Assembly (NCBI GenBank): GCA_022605405.1
Contig: JABYQQ010000012.1
Location: 310,001 to 374,000 of the forward strand
DNA: 64,000 bases
From: Earliella scabrosa
Taxonomy: Eukaryota > Basidiomycota > Agaricomycetes > Polyporales > Polyporaceae
Reading direction: 5' to 3'
Shown here: positions 55,136 to 64,000 of the stretch, in pieces
Layout: every line of letters begins with the position of its first letter
Position numbering within the stretch: position 1 is the first letter of the stretch
The notes under the pieces: model-generated
Told to the model about the DNA's origin: nothing
Databases searched by the model: none
The model's input: only the letters and a program-made list of their open reading frames with translations
Program-made: the position numbers and the translations under genes

Positions 55136-55182
55136 CCTAGCTTTGAGGGCACCAGCAGGTGACCAGTGCCTCAAAGCTAAGG
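55136..55182. repeat. imperfect hairpin
   Basis: TAGCTTTGAGGGCAC and GTGCCTCAAAGCTA form a stem of about 14 bp with a 14-nt loop. Possibly the end of another small element. Confidence 0.5.
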
Positions 55183-55207
55183 ATGTTTGGATTTATCGGC
55201 CCATGGG

Positions 55208-55684
55208 TGTTATGACGTCACTGGTAACGGGTTACGCGTGACGAGCACAGCAGAGGTTCGAGGTCGGTCGGCGAGGCTCGTGACGAGTCGAGGCAGTCGT
55301 GCCAAGAGGTTGGGGTTACAGTGTTAGATAACCAGGTCGAGCTGAGGGTTGAGGCCCTGCTCGCGCGTCTATATATACATGTGGGGAAGCGGTACCCGGA
55401 GTCTGAGTCAGAGTCCAGAATAGCTAGGGCTAGAGGGGTCTAGCCGGCAGGGGGTCCAGACTGGGTCTGGGCGGGGGAGGCTAGCCAGGGCTGGAAGTAC
55501 ACGGAACGATGGGGATCGGGACTAAGCCATAAAGGGAAGAGAGTCTAGACTGGGGCTAGACTGAGGATGAAGCTAACCGTAAAGGGAAGGGGCGAGATTG
55601 GGGCGAGACCGTTAGACCGAAAAAGGAAAGATGAAAAAGAACGGGCCGGGCGTGACTGTGACCGTGACCGTAACCGTTGTAACA
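55208..55684 (-). repeat. gypsy 3' LTR
   Basis: TGTTATGACGTC...GTTGTAACA, inverted TG/CA ends. A TATA-like CTATATATACATG lies at about 55370. The minus-strand polypurine tract AAAGGGGGTTA lies just outside at about 55685-55695. Confidence 0.95.
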
Positions 55685-55723
55685 TAACCCCCTTTGTATG
55701 CGAGTTCTCCACCGGAGAACTAT

Positions 55724-56290
55724 TCAACCCTGGACGTCGGAGTCCTGCGCGCTCAACGGGTATCGGGCCCCAGGGCTGTTGGACCACTGAAGGATACTAA
55801 GGGCATCGCCGGTCGGGGTAGGGGTTGGTCCTGGATCATCGTGCTGGTAAAGAGCGGCCCAAGCGTCCCAGGTGCGTGGACGTCTAGGGTCTGGGCACGA
55901 ATCAGGAGTGTGACCGGGGGCGTGGACACCACATCCTGGACAGATCCAGAAGGGGCATGTGATGTAGTCATGTCCATTTCCCATGCAAAACCCGCATTGT
56001 ACCGCTGTGGACGTCGGGGCGATGTTTGACAGCGCAACAGATACCGGAATATGGGTTCGATCCGCGAGTGGGGAGCGATAGGGACCCGGATATGCGCCCG
56101 GCGGCGGAATTGGTAGTGGCGGTGGGGAGTCACCCATGTGCATCCTTTGCTCGTGGGCGTGGTGAGGAGCGGGAAGTGGTGGCGTAGTGCCGCGAGCAGG
56201 GGAGTCCGGTCCGGTCGTGTTACCAGCCACTGGGGGAGTTGGCGGTATGTTCTCCACATCCGAATCGCGCCGAGGACGGACTCGTCGTTC
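55724..56290 (-). CDS. gypsy accessory ORF with tandem zinc knuckles
   Basis: An ORF of about 178 codons from 56257, in the frame open from about 56290, between pol and the 3' LTR. After a Pro-rich leader (PPTPPVAGNTTGPDSPARG) it carries CGFCMGNGHDYITC, an exact CX2CX4HX4C zinc knuckle. A second cluster CPGCGVHAPGHTPDSC (CX2CX6HX4C) follows. Such knuckles usually bind single-stranded nucleic acid. A competing ORF in another frame (55753-56496) is longer but low in complexity and lacks motifs, so I prefer the zinc-knuckle frame. Start codon uncertain. Function unknown; it could be a second nucleocapsid-like protein. Confidence 0.5.
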   Translation of the reverse strand, partial: ERRVRPRRDSDVENIPPTPPVAGNTTGPDSPARGTTPPLPAPHHAHEQRMHMGDSPPPLPIPPPGAYPGPYRSPLADRTHIPVSVALSNIAPTSTAVQCGFCMGNGHDYITCPFWICPGCGVHAPGHTPDSCPDPRRPRTWDAWAALYQHDDPGPTPTPTGDALSILQWSNSPGARYPLSAQDSDVQG

Positions 56291-56596
56291 ACACGGAGTC
56301 GGGGAGTGAGGGTGTACGGTCCTTGCGAGCGGTCGTGGCTGACCCTGACATGTCTGCTGGAGAGCAGAGGAGCTTGTCGCAACGAGTTGTGGGCTCGGCG
56401 GCGGAGCTTCGGCAAAGATCCCGGGGAATAGCCCTCGGAAGGTGGGGACGAGTCATCCATCTTCGAGTGCAAATTCGAGGGTTTCAAGGGCACCATCGAG
56501 GTTTCGTCATCCGCGTTGAAGGTCTGCGAGCATGTCCCGGGCTAAAGCCTCGACTTGTCCGTCGGCTGATTCCAGCACTTCGCAGAAGGTCTCGGC

Positions 56597-56896
56597 TTAA
56601 AGGATGAGCCGGTCATAGTTGATGCAATCCTGAATGAGATCGAGGTGGACCGACAGGAGTTCGTCGACGAGGTCGTGGGGGGCAAGGATCTCCTCGAATG
56701 TCTCCGAGTTGTAGTGGTCGTAGAAGTATGTGAGGGCGGTCCAGAGCGGCGTGTCCTCGGCTCGGTCTTCCAGGATGCCCCGGATCTCCTCGAATTGTGC
56801 AGGGGGCGACGGAGATCTTTCATGGGACGTAGGGTCGATGAGGGTCGGTGATGGCGAGAGCCCGGTCATGCGGGAGGAGTAGAGGGGAGGGCCCAT
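56597..56896 (-). CDS. gypsy accessory ORF, acidic helical
   Basis: 99 codons. Its ATG directly follows the TGA stop of the preceding small ORF (TGAATG), which suits termination-reinitiation. The protein is acidic (FEEIRGILEDRAED, TFEEILAPHDLVDELL) and probably helical. After its stop the same frame continues open for about 34 codons (ETFCEVLESADGQVEAL), so the stop may be a recent nonsense change. No known family recognised. Confidence 0.45.
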   Translation of the reverse strand: MGPPLYSSRMTGLSPSPTLIDPTSHERSPSPPAQFEEIRGILEDRAEDTPLWTALTYFYDHYNSETFEEILAPHDLVDELLSVHLDLIQDCINYDRLIL

Positions 56897-57055
56897 TCAG
56901 ATGTCGTCCTTTTCAGGGTCGAGGGGATCGTGGAAATCGAGAAGGAAGTGGAGAGTGGTGAAAAGGCGAGAGAAGGCAGCGACAACAAAGGAGAGGATGA
57001 GAAAGTAAACGGCAAGGATGGTTACGAGAACAAAGGCGAGGGCGAAGGTGGTCAT
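56897..57055 (-). CDS. gypsy accessory ORF, 52-aa membrane peptide 2
   Basis: MTTFALAFVLVTILAVYFLI begins a 52-residue peptide with one long hydrophobic segment (about residues 4-30) and an acidic C-terminus (DPLDPEKDDI). Its ATG (57055) lies 4 nt after the stop of peptide 1. The frame is open further upstream without a better start. Predicted single-pass membrane protein; role unknown. Confidence 0.45.
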   Translation of the reverse strand: MTTFALAFVLVTILAVYFLILSFVVAAFSRLFTTLHFLLDFHDPLDPEKDDI

Positions 57056-57059
57056 GGGC

Positions 57060-57218
57060 TTACCAGCCCGAGGAGTCGTGCTTGTGCGGGTGGTCGCGAG
57101 TGTGGAGGGTGTGCTCGAGCAGCTGGATGGCAAACTCACACAGGAGGTAGGCGATGGTGGCGAGGGTTATGGCGAGAAGGATGATGTAGAGGCAGAGGAG
57201 GGCGAAGACTGCGAGCAT
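57060..57218 (-). CDS. gypsy accessory ORF, 52-aa membrane peptide 1
   Basis: ATG 57218, stop 57062-57060. It starts 14 nt after the pol stop. MLAVFALLCLYIILLAITLA opens a hydrophobic segment of about 27 residues, followed by a His-rich polar tail (HTLHTRDHPHKHDSSGW). Same length and layout as the next peptide. The pair may form a membrane complex or be an env-position remnant; neither is shown by the sequence. Confidence 0.45.
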   Translation of the reverse strand: MLAVFALLCLYIILLAITLATIAYLLCEFAIQLLEHTLHTRDHPHKHDSSGW

Positions 57219-57232
57219 GGGTGTTGGAGTGT

Positions 57233-60200
57233 TCAGCTGAGTCGCTTGGCCTTTTTATAGGCGAGGAGGTCTTCTTCGGCGCCGGGTAGGAGATTCTCTT
57301 CGGGTTCCCAGGAGTTCTCTGCCGAGGAATATCCTTTCCACTTGACCAGATATCGGTACTTCCCACGGTACTTCTTGTGACCCAGAATGGCCTCGACCTC
57401 GTACTCTTCTTCACCCTCGACCATGTCTGGAGCGGGTCTAGAGTAGTTGGGACCATGTGTGTCGTTCTCATGATAGGGCACGAGGAGGGATGCGTGGAAA
57501 ACAGGGTGGATCTTCCAATGGCTGGGCAGTTCGAGGCGGTAGTTCAGGGGGTTGATGACGTCAGTGATGACAAAGGGTCCTTCCCGTTTTGGGGCGAGTT
57601 TCCGGTTGGCGTATCGGAGTTTCAGGTTCCGGCCATCGAGGTAGACCTTCTGACCCTTCTTGAATGGGACGAAGTGCTTGGTGACTCGCTCGGCCATGAC
57701 TTGCCGGGCTAGTTCGTGGGCGGCCAAGGCCTCGTCTCGAGCCTTCTGGAGCGCGATAAGGTGTTGCTGAATCGAGACTTTGCCTGTCTTGGGGTAGGTC
57801 GTCGGAATCAGGGTTGGTTCGTACCCCATCATGAGATAGAAGGGGGATGCTCCTCTGGCGGAGTGCATTCGGTTATTGTGCGCTATCTCAGCGTCAATGA
57901 GGCGGTTGGCCCAGTCTCCCGGTTGGTCCTCGATGAAGATGCGGAGGTAGAGTTCGAGTTCCTGGTTGACTCGTTCTGTCGAGCCATCGCTCTGGGGGTG
58001 GTAGGCAGTCGAGATGGAGAGTGTGATACCCAGGAGTCGTCCTAGCTCGGCGGTGAAGGTGGACTTGAACTGAGGTCCCCAGTCTGATATGATCTTGGTT
58101 GGGAGTCCAAAGTGTCGGTATACGTGCTCGTAGTAGAGTTGCGCGGTTCCGGGTGCGTCGATCGTCTTGTTGCAAGGGATGAAAATCACCCCCTTCGTAA
58201 GGCCATGGTCTACCACGACCATGATGGAATCATAGCCATTCGACTCGGGCAGATCGGTGATGAAGTTGATGGAGACCTGCTGGAAGGGGTAGTGGACGTC
58301 GGTGGCAGGGATCGGGTTCAACGGGGGTGTCGTCGGATGGTGGTTCGGTTTGTTCGCTTGGCAGATTCCGCAGCCTGCGACGAAGCGGGAGACCATGGTG
58401 TACATGCCTGGCCACCAGTAGTCGCGCCGTAGGAGTTCCAGTGTTCCGAACTTGCCCGGGTGTCCGGCAGGTTTCGAGTAGTGGTACTGGTGGACGAGGT
58501 TTCGTCAGAGTTGTTCGTCAGCAGGGACATAGCAACGGCCTTTGTAGAAGACGAGGCCGTCACGCATTTCCCAGTCGGAAAGTTTCGTCTTCATCGGGGG
58601 GAGTGTTCCATCAGTGATCGCGGTTTGTGCTGCATTGAAGAAGGCATCCTTCGCTGCGAAGACCTTGAAGTGTGTGGTAAGCTCGGTGTTGATCAGATTC
58701 ACAAAGATGTTGTCCGGTAGGAGAATCCGGTCTTCATTGTCGTGGTCGGTGTCGGGGCAGAGGTCTGGTCGTCGGGAGAGTGCGTCGGATTGTACCATGT
58801 TGCGTCCGGGGGTGTGTACAAGTTGCATGTCGAACTGGGAAAGGAAGAGGGCCCAACGGGCTTGTCGTCGGTTCAGTTTCTGTGGTTGCTTGAAGTACGA
58901 CAGGTTCTTGTGGTCGGTCAGGATCGTTACAGGGTGTCCCGAGCCTTCAAGGTAGTGTCGCCATTCTTCCAGGGCTCGGACGATGCCCAGGAGTTCGCGG
59001 TCATAGATCTCGTAGTTTTGTTCGGCTTTGGAGAACGACTTTGAAAGGTAGGCGCAGGGGTGGAGGTCGCCATTGGCGTCGCGTTGTCGTAGAACTGTGC
59101 CTGAGGCCCATTTGGATGCGTCGGATTCGATGACGAACGGTCGAGTCCAGTCGGGCATGGTGAGCACAGGGGCTGATGCGAAGCGCTGTTTCAACGTGTC
59201 GAAGGCCTTCTGGCATTCTGCTGTCCATTCCCATTGTCGGTTCTTCTGAGTGAGCTCGTTCAGCGGTTTCGCAATGTCGGAGAAGTGGTCGATAAAACGG
59301 CGGTAGAAGTTGCCAAATCCGAGGAAGGATCTGACTCCTTTGACGTTTGTCGGTTCGGGCCATTCGAGGACCCCCTTGACCTTGACAGGGTCCATGGCGA
59401 TCTGGTTCTCCCTGACAATCATCCCAAGGTATTCCACCTCGGGGACGTCGAAGAGGCACTTCTCGGGCTTGAGGAACAGGTCGTTCTCCTGCAGGCGTTG
59501 CAGTACACGCAGCATTCGTCGTCGGTGCTCATCTAGGTTGTTCGAAAAGATCAGTATGTCGTCCATGTAGATTATCATCCATCCTTCGTCAATCATGTCT
59601 TTGAAGATCGCGTTCATCATGGTCTGGAATGTCGCCGGGGAGTTGCAGAGTCCGAAGAACATGACGGTTGGTTCGAAGAGTCCTCGGTGTGTCTTGAATG
59701 CTGCCTTCCATTGGTCGCCGTCCTTGATGTGTACGTTGTTGTATCCGGATCGGAGGTCGAATTTCCAGAATACCTTGGCTCCTTTGAGCTTGTCCACCAG
59801 TTCCGAGACAAGGGGGAGCGGGTACTTGTTCTTCACTGTCCATTCGTTGAGATATCGATAGTCCTGGCAGGGTCGCAGTGATCCGTCCTTCTTCCCTACG
59901 AAGAAGAAAGGCGAAGCCATCGGGGACTTGGATTCTCGGATGTACCCCTTGCAGAGGTTTTTGTCGAGGAAGGCGTTCTCAGCCTCGAGCTCCTTCGGAG
60001 ACAGGGGGTAGAGTTTGAAGTCCTTCGGGACAAATCCGGGCTTCAGATCGATGGCGTGGTCCCATGGTCGAGGTCCGGGGAATCGTTCAGCGGCAGCCTT
60101 CTCAAAGACTTTGGCGTACTGTCGATAGGCTTCGGGGACCATTTCTTCAAGTGTCTTGGGCTTCTCTTGTGCGTGTTGGTGTTGAGCCAGTGCCATAGCA

Positions 60201-61105
60201 GGATTGATTTTCGCTCGTATCCATACGTTCTGTGTCGTCAAGTAGATGGTGCGGTGGGAGATGTATCTGATGCGTCCGATGGTAGGTCCTGGTCCGAATC
60301 TGGGGTCGTGGTCGTGTCGGTGTTCAGGAGTGAGTGCGGATACAATCTTGAACATGTCGCCGTGAGCTTCGATGGCTCCATTCGTCAATACTTGCTCCGG
60401 GGGTTCGTCTTGGAGGTAAGCCAGGAGGAGGTCTTGATCTTCTTCCCCGGCTTCGGGTTCGGCAATGGAGATTCCTACAGGTTCGTAGCTGGTCGGTTTG
60501 GGGTCGGTGAGGATATGGCGTTCTTCCGGGATGTTTTCGTCCTTCTTCGGCGGTACTTCTTCATTTTGAATGTTTTCACATGTGGTCTTCTTGAGCTTTC
60601 GTCCAGTGAACTTGTCTTGGTCCGGGAACCATTTGGCGCGAAGCATTTCGCTCGGCAGGAGGTTGACTCGGGAGGGGTCGATCTTGATGGTTCCTGCGGC
60701 AAAGTCGATGGAGGCATTGATCCTCTTCAGCCAGGGGAGGCCAAGGATGACCGTTTCCTTGCCGAGCCTGGTCACTAGGAGGCGTACGAGGTGTCTGTGT
60801 CCTCCAGCCTCCATCTCGGTCAGAACAAAGTATTGTATGGTGCCTTGTTCGTTCAAGGTTCCATCTGCGTTGAAGACTCGGATCGGTTGTGGTAGCTTCT
60901 TCATCGGCATGTTCTTCTTCTTCGCATATCGGTGGTCCACAAAGAGTTCTCCTGCTCCTGTGTCGATGAGGCCATCGGTTTCGACGATTCGGTCCGAAAT
61001 GAACTTGAGAGGAATTCGCATAGACTGTTTAGAATTCTTCGTCAATATCACAGTTCGGATCTGGTTACGCGGAGTCGACGTCGATGCGGTCCACCGCTTC
61101 AAAAA
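57233..61105 (-). CDS. gypsy Pol polyprotein (PR-RT-RH-INT-chromodomain), one nonsense codon
   Basis: Open from the frameshift site to a stop at 57235-57233, except for a single TGA at 58507-58505. Order: protease with DTGAGE (about 60970), reverse transcriptase with [10 protein letters not shown] (about 59560), RNase H with [10 protein letters not shown] (about 59120). The integrase has a zinc region (HQYHYSK...CGICQANK, 58470-58350) and acidic residues in [17 protein letters not shown] and NQELE. A C-terminal chromodomain reads [23 protein letters not shown] (shown in part; about 57350-57290). The chromodomain marks a chromovirus that may target heterochromatin. The TGA sits between RNase H and integrase, in place of an Arg codon by context. 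Confidence 0.93.
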
Positions 61106-62535
61106 CCCTCATCGCACACTTCCTTCAACACCTCCTCCCTATCAACATCACTGTCGGGATCCTTGAGGGCAAGGCGGACACGAGCCGCGACAAGCCGGCG
61201 AGAGGTGGTGGTGGAGGTGGTGGAGTGGGAAGTGGTGGATCTCTTGTTGTCTTCATCTTCAAGATTCGTTACACGGGCATTAGTGCGGTTCTGGGTCTTC
61301 TGGTTGCGCTTGTCGGGGCAGTTGCGGGAGAGGTGTCCAATCTTGTGGCAGGTGAAGCATCTTCCTTCCTTGAAATGCTTCTCTCGTTCTTCGGCTGTCA
61401 TGCAGTCGATATCCATGGCATCGGGATCGCGTTCCTTCGGGGCGGTGTAGGGTCGTTTCCCTCCGAACGTGTTTGCAGTCTTGTTCATCTTCTGTCCTCC
61501 ATAGGCCTTGCCCATGCGCCATTGGTTCTCGAGCTGGGCAGCCTTAGAGTAGAGTTTCTCTGCATCGTTGGGCATGGTTTCGCAGCTGTGGATGCAGTCG
61601 CGAAGAGAGCTGTTGAGCCCGGTGAAGAAGAAGTCCTTGATGATGTCGAAGTCGGTGATCCCGCATCGGGTGATGACGTTCTTGAACTCCACGATGTATT
61701 CGTCGACTGGTCGTTTCCCTTGGACAAGGGATCGGAGGGCGAGTCTGGCTGACCCCTTCTCGTCGACGTCAGAGAACGAAGCTTTGATCTGCTTCACGAA
61801 GTTGTCCCAGGTGCCATAATTTCCAGGGTGTTGCGCCTTCTGTTGGACTATGAAGTCCGAGGCCCAGGGGCCGGCGGTTCCACCCTTCATGAGCATGAGG
61901 GCAAAGACGACCTTGTGGGTATCGGTGGAGAAGGTAGCAGGGTTGAACGCGAAGTACAGGGAGCACTTCTGAAGCCATTCCTTTGCCTCGCTCCTCTTGC
62001 CAGAGAAGTCGGAGGGCATCTTGATCTTGATGTCGGTGGGGTTCTGCGTGCCTGACATGGTGGTTGTCTGCGGAGGTACGTTGTTTGGTGAGGGGTTCGT
62101 CGGTGTCGTGTTCGTGGTGATTGTCAGCGTCTGGATCTGCGTTGCCAACTGTGCAGCTGGTTCGGTGTGTTCTGGTGCTTCTGGTCCGGGTTCTTCTGGT
62201 TCTGGTGCTTCCGGTTCAGGTTCGTTGACTCGCTCTTCTTCGTCAGAGTCTTCTTGGTTCGATGGTTCGCGTGGGGTAGCTCCTGCTGCAATGAGTTCGA
62301 TGGGACTGGGGCGTGGAGTGACGGCCTGTCGTGAGGGAAATGGTTGGCCGGTGACTCGTTCGAAGAACTGCGGATAGTCTGGATAGGCTGTGCAGATGTC
62401 TTCGAGGGTTTCGACACCTTTGGGGGCGTAGCTCCAGCCGCTGCAGTCTTCGTTGGGGACGACGAGCTTGTTCTTGTAGTAAGTGAGGCCGCCTTGGAGG
62501 GCGAACTGGGGATCTGTGGTGGCTACGTGTGGGGT
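61099..62535 (-). CDS. gypsy Gag polyprotein
   Basis: The frame is open from about 62535 to TGA at 61101-61099. The first in-frame ATG is near 62058 (MSGTQNPTD), yet about 150 sensible codons lie upstream (TPRPSPIELIAAGATPRE), so the original start is lost, non-AUG or spliced on. The capsid-type core (FSGKRSEAKEWLQKCSLYF ... YIVEFKNVITRCGI) matches the retrotransposon gag fold. A CX2CX4HX4C zinc knuckle (CFTCHKIGHLSRNC, about 61360-61320) binds RNA. The C-terminus ends at a frameshift signal overlapping pol. Confidence 0.88.
   Translation of the reverse strand, partial: TPHVATTDPQFALQGGLTYYKNKLVVPNEDCSGWSYAPKGVETLEDICTAYPDYPQFFERVTGQPFPSRQAVTPRPSPIELIAAGATPREPSNQEDSDEEERVNEPEPEAPEPEEPGPEAPEHTEPAAQLATQIQTLTITTNTTPTNPSPNNVPPQTTTMSGTQNPTDIKIKMPSDFSGKRSEAKEWLQKCSLYFAFNPATFSTDTHKVVFALMLMKGGTAGPWASDFIVQQKAQHPGNYGTWDNFVKQIKASFSDVDEKGSARLALRSLVQGKRPVDEYIVEFKNVITRCGITDFDIIKDFFFTGLNSSLRDCIHSCETMPNDAEKLYSKAAQLENQWRMGKAYGGQKMNKTANTFGGKRPYTAPKERDPDAMDIDCMTAEEREKHFKEGRCFTCHKIGHLSRNCPDKRNQKTQNRTNARVTNLEDEDNKRSTTSHSTTSTTTSRRLVAARVRLALKDPDSDVDREEVLKEVCDEGF
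61102..61108 (-). other. gag-pol -1 frameshift heptamer
   Basis: Minus strand G GGT TTT followed directly by the gag stop TGA. It fits the X XXY YYZ slippery rule, and a -1 slip leads exactly into the pol frame (TTG AAG CGG). Confidence 0.75.
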
Positions 62536-62622
62536 TTAGCAGCGAGGGGTTTGGCTAGCGTTGTTCCAGCTAGCGGTTCGAGAGCGAGTGTGGAGTCAAG
62601 CAGAGGGCCTGAATCTGGATAG
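62536..62622 (-). other. gypsy untranslated leader
   Basis: Between PBS and the open gag frame. A TAG-type acceptor near 62527 would allow splicing onto gag, which could explain the missing start codon. Confidence 0.3.
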
Positions 62623-62650
62623 ATTGGCCAGTCGGTAGAGCTTGACCTTA
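62622..62650 (-). other. gypsy primer binding site, half-tRNA type
   Basis: The plus strand next to the 5' LTR reads TTGGCCAGTCGGTAGAGC then TTGACCTTA. This looks like the D-arm and the 5' side of the anticodon arm of an elongator tRNA. The minus strand is therefore complementary to the 5' half of that tRNA. The tRNA identity cannot be fixed. Confidence 0.5.
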
Positions 62651-63127
62651 TGTTATGACGTCACTGGTAACGGGTTACGCGTTACGAGCACAGCAGAGGT
62701 TCGAGGTCGGTCGGCGAGGCTCGTGACGAGTCGAGGCAGTCGTGCCAAGAGGTCGGGGTTACAGTGTTAGATAACCAGGTCGAGCTGAGGGTTGAGGCCC
62801 TGCTCGCGCGTCTATATATACATGTGGGGAAGCGGTACCCGGAGTCTGAGTCAGAGTCCAGAATAGCTAGGGCTAGAGGGGTCTAGCCGGCAGGGGGTCC
62901 AGACTGGGTCTGGGCAGGGGAGGCTAGCCAGGGCTGGAAGTACACGGAACGATGGGGATCGGGACTAAGCCATAAAGGGAAGAGAGTCTAGACTGGGGCT
63001 AGACTGAGGATGAAGCTAACCGTAAAGGGAAGGGGCGAGATTGGGGCGAGGCCGTTAGACCGAAAAAGGAAAGATGAAAAAGAACGGGCCGGGCGTGACT
63101 GTGACCGTGACCGTAACCGTTGTAACA
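62651..63127 (-). repeat. gypsy 5' LTR
   Basis: 477 bp, TGTTATGACG...TGTAACA on the plus strand, about four substitutions relative to 55208-55684. Confidence 0.95.
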
Positions 63128-63132
63128 ATGGG

Positions 63133-64000
63133 TACTTATTTTGCGATCACATGACCAGATGCAGTGCAAGTTACGTCAGTATACATTCTAATGCATATTA
63201 ACATCTATACATATTATATATCATTAGAAGTGCATCTACTAGATTGTCTTTTTGGACTGGCTTATGTAGTATTTGTGCACTATGCTGATTTATAATCAAG
63301 TAAATACTGTTTATCACCTTCATTTGCTTATCAAAAGATATGAATGTATTGACCATTAAACTCAGAAAAATGAGCTCTATCTAGTGGTCATATTTATAGT
63401 GGACCATACCCAATTGCCATAACAGAAATATCAGGCAAAGTAAATGAATAACTGAAACATGAACCACTTCATTGTATTGAAGGTACCACTTTGATATATT
63501 CTGAACTTCAACTAGATTATGTAGTTCCTATCCCGCTATTGATTCCAGTTGTTCACTGTGTGTGTTACTGCATGCTTAGGCAAGTCAGCTCTGATTTTTC
63601 TGATTATGCTCAAGACATTAAACAAATACCAGGCAAGGTAATATGGACTTTGATGTCAATATGGACTTGATCATTCAGTGATTGCACTGTATGAAATGGA
63701 AAACAGACAGTGTTTGATAGCAAATGCACACATGTTCAAAACAACATGTAAATGTGACAGTATATTACTAGTGACTATATAACAACCAAATATGCCTAGT
63801 ATGTTATCTATCTCCATCCTTGCAGGGATGGAATGTGGTCCACGTGGTTTTGCATGGTTTGCACCGACTGGGTGCACAGTCCATGCAGAGGGACATACAG
63901 GATGGCTGGCAATGCAAGGATGAGATCGTACAATACTGAGAGTGCGTGCACACGCTCGCAAGTCAGATGAGTTTGATGTCTCTGCATGTCTACAATTGGT
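63133..64000. other. AT-rich region without recognised features
   Basis: Only short ORFs (for example minus 63671-63961) without motifs. I see no gene or repeat here. Confidence 0.4.

Larger units (their letters stand above)
55208..63127 (-). mobile_element. Ty3/gypsy chromovirus-type retrotransposon, near-intact
   Basis: 477-bp LTRs at both ends, about four differences between them, and a 5-bp target duplication ATGGG (55203-55207 and 63128-63132). On the minus strand: PBS, gag, pol (protease, reverse transcriptase, RNase H, integrase, chromodomain), accessory ORFs, PPT. The only clear pol lesion is one in-frame TGA. The low LTR divergence marks it as the youngest insertion in the window. 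Confidence 0.95.

Noticed and set aside
55753..56496. 247-codon ORF as the main accessory gypsy protein
   Set aside because: Low complexity, Arg/Pro/Ser-rich and without motifs; the overlapping frame has exact zinc-knuckle spacing.

Overview
The window looks like a transposon-dense stretch of an agaricomycete (mushroom-forming basidiomycete) genome. Genes are split by many 45-65 nt GT-AG introns. Several are familiar only as expanded agaricomycete families, and most DNA belongs to Helitron-like elements, Ty1/copia, Ty3/gypsy, hAT-like elements, solo LTRs and satellites. No rRNA gene, CRISPR array, operon or bacterial signal was seen. All calls come from reading the sequence; no database search was run.

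Layout. 1-4.1 kb: two tail-to-tail host-type genes separated by a 1.06 kb non-autonomous Helitron/Helentron-like element. 4.2-9.2 kb: a copia element sitting in the promoter of the minus-strand gene, flanked by a 180-bp duplication. 10-13.3 kb: a many-exon host-type gene with an acidic, TPK-rich middle. 14.2-21.9 kb: Helitron 1 (zinc-binding N-terminus, HUH/Y2 Rep, Pif1-like helicase, C-terminal ubiquitin-protease-like domain), decayed and interrupted by a second copy of the 1.06 kb element. 21.9-25.7 kb: a 3.8 kb minus-strand element with related termini, holding an inverted repeat, a tRNA-like sequence and a hAT-like insertion.

26.2-30.1 kb: three unrecognised genes. The first two are divergent and share a promoter made of five near-palindromes at a regular spacing. 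The third gene stops at a decamer-repeat array at 30.08 kb, and a plausible continuation resumes at 47.15 kb. The 17 kb between is bounded by complex inverted repeats. It carries a HECT-like ligase gene, an unknown gene, large GC-rich tandem arrays, a predicted 2OG-Fe(II) dioxygenase and a five-exon DDE integrase. I interpret it as one very large DNA transposon, and it is the most interesting object here.

49.2-53.3 kb: the 3' half of a second Helitron copy, with a complete ubiquitin-protease-like ORF. 53.8-55.1 kb: a copia solo LTR, an orphan Helentron-like 5' terminus and a 409-bp hAT MITE with a perfect 8-bp target duplication. 55.2-63.1 kb: a young, nearly intact chromodomain gypsy element on the minus strand, with a gag-pol frameshift signal and unusual accessory ORFs between pol and the 3' LTR. 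63.1-64 kb: no recognisable feature.

Together the window records successive nested insertions. Helitrons sharing one terminal signature spread non-autonomous derivatives; copia and gypsy landed near genes; and a putative giant integrase element interrupted a gene whose end directly abuts a Helitron 3' terminus.
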